Assembly (NCBI RefSeq): GCF_900103485.1
Contig: NZ_FNHW01000001.1
Span: forward strand, 531,418-595,417
DNA length: 64,000 nt
Direction: 5' to 3'
Source of the DNA: Fictibacillus solisalsi
GTDB lineage: Bacteria; Bacillota; Bacilli; Bacillales; Fictibacillaceae
Shown here: positions 17,080 through 25,340 of the stretch, piece after piece
How positions within the stretch are numbered: the first letter of the stretch is position 1
Layout of the letters: each line of letters opens with the position of its first letter
Notes under the pieces: generated by a model
Seen by the model: only the letters and a program-made list of their open reading frames with translations
Database searches by the model: none
Told to the model about the DNA's origin: nothing
Made by a program: the position numbers and the translations under genes

Positions 17080-18057
17080 TTAAGGCAGCTTTACACCTCT
17101 GGAGGACACATAGAGTTCGTACCACTCTTCACGGGTCATGATTTCAGAGATGCGGATGGCATCGGCTGAATCCTTGATTCGCTGAACATTGGTCGTCCCA
17201 AGTACGGGCTGGATCCTTGCAGGGTGGCGCATTAGCCAGCCAAGAACGATGGCTTCAAGCGTTGTTTCTTTTTCAGTTGCCATTTTGGCTACCAATTTCT
17301 TGGTTTGAGCTTCTGATTCCGTTAATTCTATGGAACTGTTTCCGGAAAATATCCCTTTAGCCAGTGGGGACCATGCCTGAATTTGAATGTCATTTCTCAT
17401 GCAATGCTCCATCAGTCCGCTTGTAAAATGAACGGACAACCCAGCTTCCTGGTTGACATGAACGCCTTCATCTGTAAAATCCACTTTGTTTAAACTCATT
17501 TCAAGCTGGTTAACAATCAGCGTTTCATCCATAAAGGCTTCCAATAGTTCAATTTGAGCCTGGTTCATATTGGATACGCCGAAATGGCGCACTTTACCCG
17601 AGGATTTCAACTGTTCAAAAGCTTCCGCCACTTCTTCAGGTTCCATTAGCGGATCCGGGCGGTGAAGCAGGAGAATATCTAAATAGTCAACAGAAAGCCT
17701 TTTCAAAATCTCATCTACAGAAGTAAGGATGTGTTCTTTTGAAAAGTCATACCGCCCTGGGCCAATATCATCCGCAAATCGAATTCCGCATTTGCTCTGG
17801 ATTACCATTTGTTCACGAAGGCTCGGATTTCCCTGCAGGACGCGCCCAAAAGCCTCTTCCGCTTTGCCCATTGTATAAATATTGGCATGGTCAAACATGG
17901 TAATGCCTGTTGAGAGAGCGGCATCCACAGCCTTTTCGGTTTTTAATACTTCATCATCGGAAAGGGGGCTTCGGTCCCAGTTTCCGCCAAACCCCATACA
18001 TCCCAGTGCCAATCGGCTGGATGTAATTCCTCGTTTTTCCAAAGGCATTTTGCGCAT
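17080..18057 (-). CDS. Aldo/keto reductase
   Basis: This 325-residue NADPH-dependent oxidoreductase has a TIM-barrel fold. I place the start at ATG 18057 with AGAGG eight bases upstream; the longer frame lacks such a site. The catalytic tetrad is visible: Asp and Tyr in MFDHANIYTMG, Lys in QSKCGI and His in LLHRPD. The C-terminal cofactor-binding part IQPVLGTTNVQRI is typical. It resembles the YcsN/YdhF group. The substrate is not known, and neighbours give no hint. Confidence 0.88.
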   Translation of the reverse strand: MRKMPLEKRGITSSRLALGCMGFGGNWDRSPLSDDEVLKTEKAVDAALSTGITMFDHANIYTMGKAEEAFGRVLQGNPSLREQMVIQSKCGIRFADDIGPGRYDFSKEHILTSVDEILKRLSVDYLDILLLHRPDPLMEPEEVAEAFEQLKSSGKVRHFGVSNMNQAQIELLEAFMDETLIVNQLEMSLNKVDFTDEGVHVNQEAGLSVHFTSGLMEHCMRNDIQIQAWSPLAKGIFSGNSSIELTESEAQTKKLVAKMATEKETTLEAIVLGWLMRHPARIQPVLGTTNVQRIKDSADAIRISEIMTREEWYELYVSSRGVKLP

Positions 18058-18145
18058 TATGTAACCTCTTTTCACTTGGATAGTATCTATCAAGATCATT
18101 GTAGTCAGGCAGCGCCAAAAACTGCAACTATTACGATCAGGTAAA

Positions 18146-18178
18146 ACAAAGCCTGCTGTTGTCTTCAGCAGGCTTTGT
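18146..18178 (-). terminator. Terminator after the alanine symporter gene
   Basis: A 13-bp perfect stem (ACAAAGCCTGCTG with its complement) and a 7-base loop; the minus-strand side continues TTTTAC. Confidence 0.78.
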
Positions 18179-18183
18179 TCTAA

Positions 18184-19608
18184 TTATGCGTTATGCTGGT
18201 CAGAATCTCCCCAGCATTCCACGTTTTTTAAACCAGGAATGCTGTTATTGGTAAACACCGGATCTTTCCCTTGCTTCTTTTGTGCTTTGTAATGACGTAA
18301 TGCCGCAAAGGCAAATTTGCCAAGAAGGGCAATGGCGATCAAGTTGATGATGGCCATCAGACCCATAAACAGGTCAGCAAGGTTCCAAACGAAGGTCAAA
18401 TCCGACAGTGAGCCGAAAATTACCATCCCCACAACCGCTAACCGGTAGAAGAAAAGCCAGGTGCGGTTCGTATTCATGAATTCGATGTTGGATTCCCCGT
18501 AATAATAATTACCGACAATGGAACTAAAGGCAAATAGCAAAACAATGACCGCAACTAAAATAGTAGCCCATGATCCGATCTCATGGCTTAACGCAGCTTG
18601 AGTCAGAACAATCCCGTCGCTTTCATTGGATTTGAACATTCCGGACAGCAAAATAATGAATGCGGTGGAACTGCAAATAACCAGGGTATCCACAAACACA
18701 CCGAGAGACTGGATGAGCCCTTGTTTTACCGGGTGGGTGACATCAGCAGTCGCCGCAGCATTCGGCGCGCTACCCATGCCGGCTTCGTTGGAGAATAATC
18801 CACGTTTAATTCCCTGCATCATGGCAGCTCCTACAGCTCCGCCGAGAATTTCTTTAAAGCCCGAAAATGCATCGTTCAAAATCAATCCAAACACACCTGG
18901 AATCTCAGAAAGGTTGGTGAGGATAACAAACAAAGCCAGTAGAATGTATAATCCGGCCATGAACGGAACCATTAATTCGGCTACCTTGGCAATTCGTTTA
19001 ATACCGCCAAAGATGATGACAGCTGTTACTACCGTAATAATCAATCCTGTCCATATCTTGTCCACATGAAACGCATTTTGAAACGCGTTGGAAATCGTGT
19101 TTGCCTGAACGGAGTTAAAGGCAAGACCAAATGTGATGGAAATAAGAATGGAAAAAATGATTCCCATCCAGCGGGCATTCAGCGCTTTTTCCATATAATA
19201 GGCGGGACCGCCGCGGAACGTCCCGGTCGCCACGTCCCGGACTTTATAAATTTGTGCCAGGGTGCTTTCAACAAAAGCTGAAGCAGATCCGATCAATGCA
19301 ATGAGCCACATCCAAAATACTGCTCCAGGCCCTCCGGTGGTTATGGCGATGGCCACACCGGCGAGATTTCCTGTTCCCACTCTGGATGCCGTACTAATGC
19401 AAAATGCCTGGAAGGAAGAAACCCCTTTTTTCTCTCCGGAATCTCTGGCACCCTCGCCAAGCAGACGGAACATTTCCTTAATCATTCGAAACTGTACAAA
19501 TCTCGAGCGGAAGGTAAAATACAAACCAATCCCGACCAGCATGATGATCAGGACATAGCCCCATAAATAATCGTTTGAAAAATCAAAAATCCGATTAAAG
19601 ACGTCCAT
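18184..19608 (-). CDS. Sodium:alanine symporter family (AGCS) protein
   Basis: This 474-residue membrane transporter takes up small neutral amino acids with sodium. I start it at ATG 19608 because GAGAGGAG lies just before. Family signatures GTGNLAGVA (N-terminal) and GLFSNEAGMGSAPNAAA (middle) are intact. About ten hydrophobic segments are present. Close Bacillus relatives are AlsT/GlnT and YrbD, transporting alanine or glutamine. It is monocistronic, with terminators on both sides. Confidence 0.92.
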   Translation of the reverse strand: MDVFNRIFDFSNDYLWGYVLIIMLVGIGLYFTFRSRFVQFRMIKEMFRLLGEGARDSGEKKGVSSFQAFCISTASRVGTGNLAGVAIAITTGGPGAVFWMWLIALIGSASAFVESTLAQIYKVRDVATGTFRGGPAYYMEKALNARWMGIIFSILISITFGLAFNSVQANTISNAFQNAFHVDKIWTGLIITVVTAVIIFGGIKRIAKVAELMVPFMAGLYILLALFVILTNLSEIPGVFGLILNDAFSGFKEILGGAVGAAMMQGIKRGLFSNEAGMGSAPNAAATADVTHPVKQGLIQSLGVFVDTLVICSSTAFIILLSGMFKSNESDGIVLTQAALSHEIGSWATILVAVIVLLFAFSSIVGNYYYGESNIEFMNTNRTWLFFYRLAVVGMVIFGSLSDLTFVWNLADLFMGLMAIINLIAIALLGKFAFAALRHYKAQKKQGKDPVFTNNSIPGLKNVECWGDSDQHNA

Positions 19609-19693
19609 GTCATTTCTCCTCTCGTGTGTGCAATGATGTAGTTGACATACAACTTCCAATTTAACAAACCCTTACATATATAGCAATCCTACC

Positions 19694-19729
19694 GAAAAAA
19701 ACTGCATCTCCCGATGACGGGGATGCAGT
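19694..19729 (-). terminator. Terminator after the DUF2512 gene
   Basis: ACTGCATC pairs with GATGCAGT with extra C/G pairs inside. The minus-strand product ends in seven T. Confidence 0.8.
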
Positions 19730-19738
19730 CTGTTCTTA

Positions 19739-20092
19739 TTAGCTGTAAGAGTGCCTCATTTGGTCGGACACGATCTGTTTGTGAATGAGAAGTTCGACGA
19801 GGGAGTACGCAAGAGCGATTAAAAATGCGCCCCAAAGTGAAACGTAGGCACCAGCCATAAAGGAGCTGATTAAATAAACCAGCAGATACGAAAGAACAAA
19901 ATCCGCGATAAACGTTAACCAAAAGGATAAACGGGGCAAAAATATATATTCCATAAGTACCGCCAGCGGAGCCAAAATAATTGTGATGATCAGAAAGGGA
20001 AGCGGCTTATTGAAGCTCACTCCTTCAAACCAAAAGGTGCACAGAAGAAGAATCAGCGGAATGCTGATCACCTTCAGCAGTAAACTTTGCAT
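19739..20092 (-). CDS. DUF2512 (YndM-like) membrane protein
   Basis: This 117-residue protein has four membrane segments spread over its whole length. The arrangement (MQSLLLKVISIPLILLL at the start, a short helical tail at the end) matches the DUF2512/YndM family of bacilli. AAAGGAGG precedes ATG 20092. The function of the family is unknown. The next gene upstream on this strand ends about 60 bases away, so the two could share a transcript. Confidence 0.75.
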   Translation of the reverse strand: MQSLLLKVISIPLILLLCTFWFEGVSFNKPLPFLIITIILAPLAVLMEYIFLPRLSFWLTFIADFVLSYLLVYLISSFMAGAYVSLWGAFLIALAYSLVELLIHKQIVSDQMRHSYS

Positions 20093-20152
20093 AATGACAA
20101 TCCTCCTTTGTCCACCTTTATTTTTGACGTATTGTTTAAAATTATGCTGATA

Positions 20153-20362
20153 TTACAGATTATTGTTTTGCTGGCTGATTTCTCCTTCGTCCAGATAAAG
20201 GTTAACCCGTTCCAGGTTTTTATGTTCGTTGACTGAATCCCCCGCTGCATAATCTTCCGATCCAACTGGGTGATCGGCAGATCTTCCTGCAGCAATTGTC
20301 ATTTCATCTTTTTTTGGAGCATTGGAAAGCATACTTTCAGTAACGGTGGGTTTCTTTTTCAT
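20153..20362 (-). CDS. Hypothetical small hydrophilic protein (69 aa)
   Basis: I place the start at ATG 20362, five bases after AGGAGG. The 69-residue product is hydrophilic and probably disordered (MKKKPTVTESMLSNAPKKDE at the start). It is Asn/Gln-rich at the end, with no membrane segment. I do not recognise a family. The composition resembles small spore- or stress-associated proteins of bacilli, but this is only an impression. Confidence 0.5.
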   Translation of the reverse strand: MKKKPTVTESMLSNAPKKDEMTIAAGRSADHPVGSEDYAAGDSVNEHKNLERVNLYLDEGEISQQNNNL

Positions 20363-20521
20363 ATTAGCCTCCTTACAGTCAGTGCTATTGCAGCTGTTTT
20401 CAGTTAGCGTACTCTGTATCATCAGTCTTTATGCCGCTGAAAAAGGAATGGACAAAACTAACATAAAATAAAAAGATACGGGGTATAACTTAATTATCTT
20501 GAATAGTGGAGGTAGTTGCCC

Positions 20522-20764
20522 ATGGAGTACTCTTTGTATAAGAAGGATGGAGCCTTTCCTTGCGATGTAACGATTGATGTGGATAATAATATTTATACCG
20601 TCCGGGACAGCGATACAACAGGCCAGATCTTCCAAAGTGCACCAGAAGTCGCCTCCTGGATTAAACAAAATTGGGCGCCCGATCAGTTCGAAAAACCTGA
20701 TGATTACTATGATTTAGTCAATACACTCGAATCATCGCTGCAGGAAGATGAAATGGGAATCTAA
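20522..20764 (+). CDS. Hypothetical protein (80 aa)
   Basis: The start at ATG 20522 lies nine bases after GGAGG; a TTG at 20516 is too close. The 80-residue product is acidic, with beta-strand-like N-terminal half (CDVTIDVDNNIYTV) and a helical C-terminal half. Trp residues in SWIKQNWAPDQF suggest a folded domain. No membrane segment is present. I do not recognise it. It has its own terminator and is likely a single-gene transcript. Confidence 0.6.
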   Translation: MEYSLYKKDGAFPCDVTIDVDNNIYTVRDSDTTGQIFQSAPEVASWIKQNWAPDQFEKPDDYYDLVNTLESSLQEDEMGI

Positions 20765-20766
20765 AA

Positions 20767-20806
20767 AAGCTGAAGCCAGACAATGGTCTGGTTTCAGCTT
20801 TTTTTA
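20767..20806. terminator. Bidirectional terminator
   Basis: AAGCTGAA-CCAGAC pairs with GTCTGG-TTCAGCTT with one mismatch, flanked by A run on the left and T run on the right. It separates the 80-aa gene from the convergent adenine deaminase gene. Confidence 0.88.
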
Positions 20807-20818
20807 GAGTGGGGCCTT

Positions 20819-22558
20819 TTATTCGGTTACAGAAATAAAATCAAAGGAGTGAACGTTGAATAATCCTCCATCGGTCAGCTTCAGTTCAGGGATGACAGGA
20901 AGAGCCAAAAAAGAAAGAGTGAGAAATGGATTATAATCCTGTGCGAAGCCGATGCGGCGCAAGGCTAAATTTAGCTGCTTCAGTTGTTTATAAACTTCCA
21001 AATGGCTCTGGTTACTCATCAAACCTGAAAAGGGAAGTGGCAGGGACGCGAGAATATCTCCCTCCTCGATTACTGCCAGCCCGCCTTTCATAGTATCCAC
21101 GGCCTTCAGCGCTGCAAGCAAGTCTTGATCGTTTGTCCCGGCTGCAACAATGTTGTGAGAGTCATGGGCAACAGTGGATACAATCGCCCCCGAAGTGAGG
21201 CCGAGCCCTTTTACAATGCCATGGCCTATGCGGCCGGTCGCGTGATGTCGTTCTGCAACAATAAGCTTTAACTGGTCTTTGTTCACATCCGGCATGAATA
21301 CGCCGTTTGAGAAACTTACGTGTTCTTTCACATGCTTCGTTACAATACGGTTGGGGATGATTTGAATGACATTCGCTTTTTTCTGGCCTGAGATGGGAAC
21401 CGCCAAATCCTCGATGTCAACCGGTTTCAACTGAACACTGTTGGTGACGGTTGAGGGTGGGGATACGGGTTTTGGAGAAGGTTGAATCATTTTTCCATCC
21501 GAAGCTACTTTTACTCCATTCTTATAGACGTCCTTAATATGAAAACTGGTAAGGTCGGTCAACAATATAAAGTCGGCATCAAATCCCGGGGCGACAGCTC
21601 CTTTTTCCTTCAATCCGAAACATTCAGCGGCATTAAGGGTAGCCATTTGAATGGCAAGCAAAGGACTGAATCCTTTTTCAACCGTGAGTCTGATATTATG
21701 GTCAATACTGCCATGGTCCATCAGATCATCAAGATGTTTATCATCAGTGACGAACAGACATCGCCGGGCGTTTTTTTCTGTCACCGCATCGAGCAAGGCT
21801 GTTAAATCTCTTGCTGCGGATCCTTCACGCAACATGACATACAGCCCCCGGGACAGTCTGTCCCGAACTTCCTGTGGAGTCACGCATTCATGGTCGGTAC
21901 GAATCCGTGCCGTTCCGTACACATTGATTCCATCGGCAGGAATCCCTGAGGCGTGGCCATCAACATGCTTATTATGTAGCAATGCATCTGAAATTTTCCT
22001 CGTCATTTCCTTTTCACCAGAAAAGACGGCAGGATAGTTCATAACCTCGCCAAGACCGATGACGCGTTCATGCTTGTAATAGGGATAAAGGTCTGAAGCG
22101 GTTAATTCTGAACCAGCATGTTCAAATGGGGTGGCAGGTACACAGGAAGGAAGCCCGATTAATACATCTAGAACGATGTTTTCAGATGCTCTTAACATGT
22201 AATCGATCCCATCTGTTCCGCTCACATTTGCAATTTCATGTGGATCCGCCACAACGGTCGTCACCCCGTGCGGGACAACGATATTAGAAAACTCCTCAGG
22301 CGGAACCATGGCCGATTCAATATGAACATGTCCGTCAATCAAGCCGGGACAAAGATATGCACCCTCTGCATCTAGTTCTGTTTTGCCTTCATATGTTCCA
22401 ATTCCAACAATTTTACCTTGGCTTATCGCTACATCCGCCTCAATGACTTCAAGATTGAATACATCGATTATTTTCCCATTTTTAATAACCAGGTCGGCAG
22501 GAACCTTTTTGGAAGAGACAGCAAGCAATTGTGAAAGGTGGGATTCTTTATTGTTCAT
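20819..22558 (-). CDS. ade: Adenine deaminase (canonical copy)
   Basis: This enzyme converts adenine to hypoxanthine and ammonia, feeding purine salvage or catabolism. I place the start at ATG 22558, eight bases after AAAGGAG. The 579-residue amidohydrolase has HxH in DGHVHIES, then DPHEIAN, GHASGI, TDHECVT and VTDDKHLDDL in order, all as in the AdeC family. It lies directly downstream of an NCS2 permease gene on the same strand, so the pair likely imports and deaminates adenine. A second, diverged homologue exists at 38044-39864. Confidence 0.93.
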   Translation of the reverse strand: MNNKESHLSQLLAVSSKKVPADLVIKNGKIIDVFNLEVIEADVAISQGKIVGIGTYEGKTELDAEGAYLCPGLIDGHVHIESAMVPPEEFSNIVVPHGVTTVVADPHEIANVSGTDGIDYMLRASENIVLDVLIGLPSCVPATPFEHAGSELTASDLYPYYKHERVIGLGEVMNYPAVFSGEKEMTRKISDALLHNKHVDGHASGIPADGINVYGTARIRTDHECVTPQEVRDRLSRGLYVMLREGSAARDLTALLDAVTEKNARRCLFVTDDKHLDDLMDHGSIDHNIRLTVEKGFSPLLAIQMATLNAAECFGLKEKGAVAPGFDADFILLTDLTSFHIKDVYKNGVKVASDGKMIQPSPKPVSPPSTVTNSVQLKPVDIEDLAVPISGQKKANVIQIIPNRIVTKHVKEHVSFSNGVFMPDVNKDQLKLIVAERHHATGRIGHGIVKGLGLTSGAIVSTVAHDSHNIVAAGTNDQDLLAALKAVDTMKGGLAVIEEGDILASLPLPFSGLMSNQSHLEVYKQLKQLNLALRRIGFAQDYNPFLTLSFLALPVIPELKLTDGGLFNVHSFDFISVTE

Positions 22559-22624
22559 GGTTTGGCTCCTTTCGAACAGTAGTGGACCGGGCAGCAATCC
22601 TTGTACCCGGCCCATGATGGGATA

Positions 22625-23974
22625 TTAATGGCTTCCCCAAATAAAGTTAATAATGAACGCGATACTGATCACATACATCATCCAGTGCATGTCTTTATGC
22701 TTTCCAACCGCAAGTTTTAAAACCGTATAGGAAATAAATCCGAATGCAAGCCCTTGGGCAATGCTGAAGGTCAGCGGCATGAGGATAATGGTCAAAAAAG
22801 CAGGGATGACATCCGTAAAATCGTCAAAGGAAATGGATTTAATTTCGCTGAGCATCAAGGCACCAACCAGTATTAAAATGGGTGCAGTTGCTACCGACGG
22901 AACAAACGAGATAAGAGGAGTGAAAAGAAGAGTCAGGAAAAACAGGATGCCGGTTGTTAATGCCGTCAGTCCCGTGCGGCCGCCCTCCGAAATGCCCGTC
23001 GCATTTTCGACATAGGCGTTCATTACCGTTCCTCCCATGGCCGCGCTGGCCATGGTGCCGATTGCGTCGGCTTGCAGGGCCCTGTCCAGGTTTTCAATTT
23101 TCCCATTTTCATCAGCAAGTCCGGCTTTATTGGAGAGACCAATAAGGGTTGCCAGATTATCAAATAATTCAACGATCGTAAACGAAAATAAAATCGACAG
23201 GATGCCGTACGCAAAAGCGCCTTTCAAGTCCATGGCAAGGAAGGTTTCCGAGAGGCTGGGGAGAGACAGGGAAGCAATGTCTTTCACACTGTGTGGATAG
23301 TCAATAAAGCCCGTCACCATGGCCGCTATGGACGTCACAAGGATGCTGATCAATAACGCGCCTTTCCATTTCTTTGACAGTAAAAACGAGGCAACAAGCA
23401 ATCCGAACAGCGCAAGGAGCGGTCCTGTCTCTGTTATTTTACCCAGGCTTACAAAAGTATCTTTGTTGGAAACAACAATCCCTGCATTTTTCAAACCAAT
23501 GAAAGCGATAAATAAGCCAATTCCAACAGAAATCGAGGATTTCAATATTGAGGGTACACCATCAACAATCCTTTCGCGGACACCGGTTATTGTTAAAATA
23601 AAGAACACTAGCCCGGAGATAAACACAGCTCCCAGAGCGGTTTGCCAGCTTAGGCCGGCGCCAAGGACGACGGTGTACGTAAAAAAGGCGTTCAAGCCCA
23701 TACCAGGTGCCACGGCAACAGGGAAGTTCGCCCAAAGTGCCATTAACAGCGTACAGAACACACTGCCATAAATCGTTGCTGCTAAAGCAGCTTCCTTTGG
23801 AATACCTGCATCCGCCAGTATGGAAGGATTGACAAAAATAATGTAGCTCATCGTCAGGAAGGTTGTGATCCCTGCAAGAATTTCCGTCCTGGTTGTGGTT
23901 TTTCGTTCTTCCAGCTTAAAAAAACGGTTCAAAGAAAATTCTCTTCCGGCTCTCTCTTTTCCTGCTCCTGGCAT
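22625..23974 (-). CDS. NCS2 family purine permease (AzgA-like)
   Basis: This 449-residue membrane protein has about 12-14 segments and belongs to the AzgA-type hypoxanthine/guanine/adenine permeases (PbuG/PbuO in B. subtilis). Family sequence TYIIFVNP-like text (MSYIIFVNPSILADAG), VAPGMGLNAFF and FDNLATLIGLSNKAGL is visible. It precedes the adenine deaminase gene, suggesting adenine or hypoxanthine import. Its upstream region lacks a purine riboswitch that I can recognise. Confidence 0.9.
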   Translation of the reverse strand: MPGAGKERAGREFSLNRFFKLEERKTTTRTEILAGITTFLTMSYIIFVNPSILADAGIPKEAALAATIYGSVFCTLLMALWANFPVAVAPGMGLNAFFTYTVVLGAGLSWQTALGAVFISGLVFFILTITGVRERIVDGVPSILKSSISVGIGLFIAFIGLKNAGIVVSNKDTFVSLGKITETGPLLALFGLLVASFLLSKKWKGALLISILVTSIAAMVTGFIDYPHSVKDIASLSLPSLSETFLAMDLKGAFAYGILSILFSFTIVELFDNLATLIGLSNKAGLADENGKIENLDRALQADAIGTMASAAMGGTVMNAYVENATGISEGGRTGLTALTTGILFFLTLLFTPLISFVPSVATAPILILVGALMLSEIKSISFDDFTDVIPAFLTIILMPLTFSIAQGLAFGFISYTVLKLAVGKHKDMHWMMYVISIAFIINFIWGSH

Positions 23975-24111
23975 AAAAATACACCCCTTTTCTTATGGTA
24001 GAATCCTTTAACCTTAAGTAATTAACCGATTTGAAGGGGAAGAATTCCTTTGATGACTATAGTTCTTCCAGTGCAGAGGGGGTGAGACAGGTTAATTTGT
24101 ACATCCTATGT

Positions 24112-24137
24112 AAAAAAAACAGGAATATTCTCCTGTT
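24112..24137 (-). terminator. Terminator at the end of the xanthine dehydrogenase operon
   Basis: AACAGGA pairs with TCCTGTT around a 6-base loop, with a seven-T tail on the minus strand. Confidence 0.75.
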
Positions 24138-24216
24138 CTTTAAGGGTGGTAAAGACACATAAACCATTTTATTAGCTTTTGTTATTTTAATCGTAAAAAT
24201 AAACGCTTTTGTTTTT

Positions 24217-24534
24217 TTACAGAAGAGGCTCAATAAAAACGGTCATAATTCCTCCGCAAATCCCGCCGTCTTCATAAAGTAGGCCGCTTGTCAGATCGAC
24301 TTTATGTGTAACAGGCTGTCCTGTTTTGATCACTTCCAGTGCTTTATCAATCACCTCTCCTTCACCGCAGCCTCCGCCAATCGTTCCGATGAGCGCTCCC
24401 GTTGATGTGATGATCATTTTTGAACCCTTTTTACGTGGCGTTGATCCTTTGGTAGAAACAATTGTGGCGAGAGCGGCCGGTTTCTTGATTTGCAAAAAGG
24501 TGTGAATCATGGTGATCATTTCGTGTTCCCGCAA
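24217..24534 (-). CDS. XdhC/CoxI N-terminal domain protein (separate gene)
   Basis: This 105-residue protein is the XdhC_CoxI domain alone, with the segments ATIVSTKGSTPRKKGSKM and IGGGCGEGEV followed by FIEPLL. XdhC-type proteins help load sulfurated molybdenum cofactor into xanthine dehydrogenase. In usual XdhC the domain precedes a Rossmann-type domain in one chain. Here it is a separate gene placed after the gene with the Rossmann part and overlapping it by 19 bases. The start is taken as TTG 24534, after AAAGGGG. Confidence 0.82.
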   Translation of the reverse strand: MREHEMITMIHTFLQIKKPAALATIVSTKGSTPRKKGSKMIITSTGALIGTIGGGCGEGEVIDKALEVIKTGQPVTHKVDLTSGLLYEDGGICGGIMTVFIEPLL

Positions 24535-25340
24535 CGTTTTGTCCCCTTTCTGAACCCCTTTTTTGCCAATTCGCGAATATGAGAGCTGAGCGGCTCTCCG
24601 CTCTTTTTATTCCTGACGGCAAGGATTTCAGCGAAAATGCTGACCGCAATTTCTGCCGGAGTCTCTGCTCCGATATCCAATCCAACAGGGGTATGAATGT
24701 GGGTAAACGATTCTTTGGGAAAATCAATGCGGAGCTGTTCAAATACACCAGCAATTCTGCGCCTGCTTCCAATCATGCCGATGTAAGCAGGCCGGTCCTT
24801 TCTGGACAATAACTGCTGCAGGCTCAGAACATCGAACTGATGCCCTCGCGTTAACAGCAGAATGTAAGTGAAGCTTTGCAGGGGAACATTTTGAAAGTAG
24901 GAATGAAAAGATTGGCAGCACACCTCGTCTGCACAAGAAAATCGTTCTTTATTCGCAAAGGAAGGGCGGTCATCAACAACAGTCACCGAAAAGCCCAGCA
25001 TTTTCCCCATTTGTGCGACCGGTTCCCCGACATGGCCGGCTCCCGCAATGATCAGATGTGGTGAAGGGGGGAAGGCTTCATGAAAGATGGTGTGCCGTTT
25101 ATTTTGCCAGTAAAAATCAAGGGAAGTTGTGTGCTGCTGTAAAAAAGAAGGGGCGCAAAATGCAGCGGTGGCATTTGTTAAATCATCGGACACCCCTTTT
25201 TCTCCATAAGCGGTTTCAGGAAGTAGAAGAATGCGTTTGCCGGTCAGATCAGGACCCGCTTCTGTAAATGTGACAAGAGATACCGCTGTCCGGTTTAAGA
25301 TGGCTTCTGAAAGTTTATGGTAAAGGGCTTCTTTTTTCAT
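24516..25340 (-). CDS. pucA: XdhC-family molybdenum cofactor insertion protein (Rossmann part)
   Basis: This 274-residue protein holds the middle and C-terminal part of XdhC. LIIAGAGHVGEPVAQMG near residue 97 is the nucleotide-binding loop, followed by VTVVDDRPSFA and YIGMIGSRRR. The N-terminal 90 residues resemble the linker part seen before the Rossmann domain in full XdhC. It likely works with the small domain protein encoded next. The start codon overlaps the stop of the molybdenum subunit gene (ATGA). B. subtilis PucA is the nearest named homologue. Confidence 0.82.
   Translation of the reverse strand: MKKEALYHKLSEAILNRTAVSLVTFTEAGPDLTGKRILLLPETAYGEKGVSDDLTNATAAFCAPSFLQQHTTSLDFYWQNKRHTIFHEAFPPSPHLIIAGAGHVGEPVAQMGKMLGFSVTVVDDRPSFANKERFSCADEVCCQSFHSYFQNVPLQSFTYILLLTRGHQFDVLSLQQLLSRKDRPAYIGMIGSRRRIAGVFEQLRIDFPKESFTHIHTPVGLDIGAETPAEIAVSIFAEILAVRNKKSGEPLSSHIRELAKKGFRKGTKRCGNTK

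Noticed and set aside
23975-24216. Purine riboswitch upstream of the AzgA-type permease
   Set aside because: The conserved core of the purine riboswitch is not seen in this stretch; only a terminator and GGTTAA-type sequences are present.
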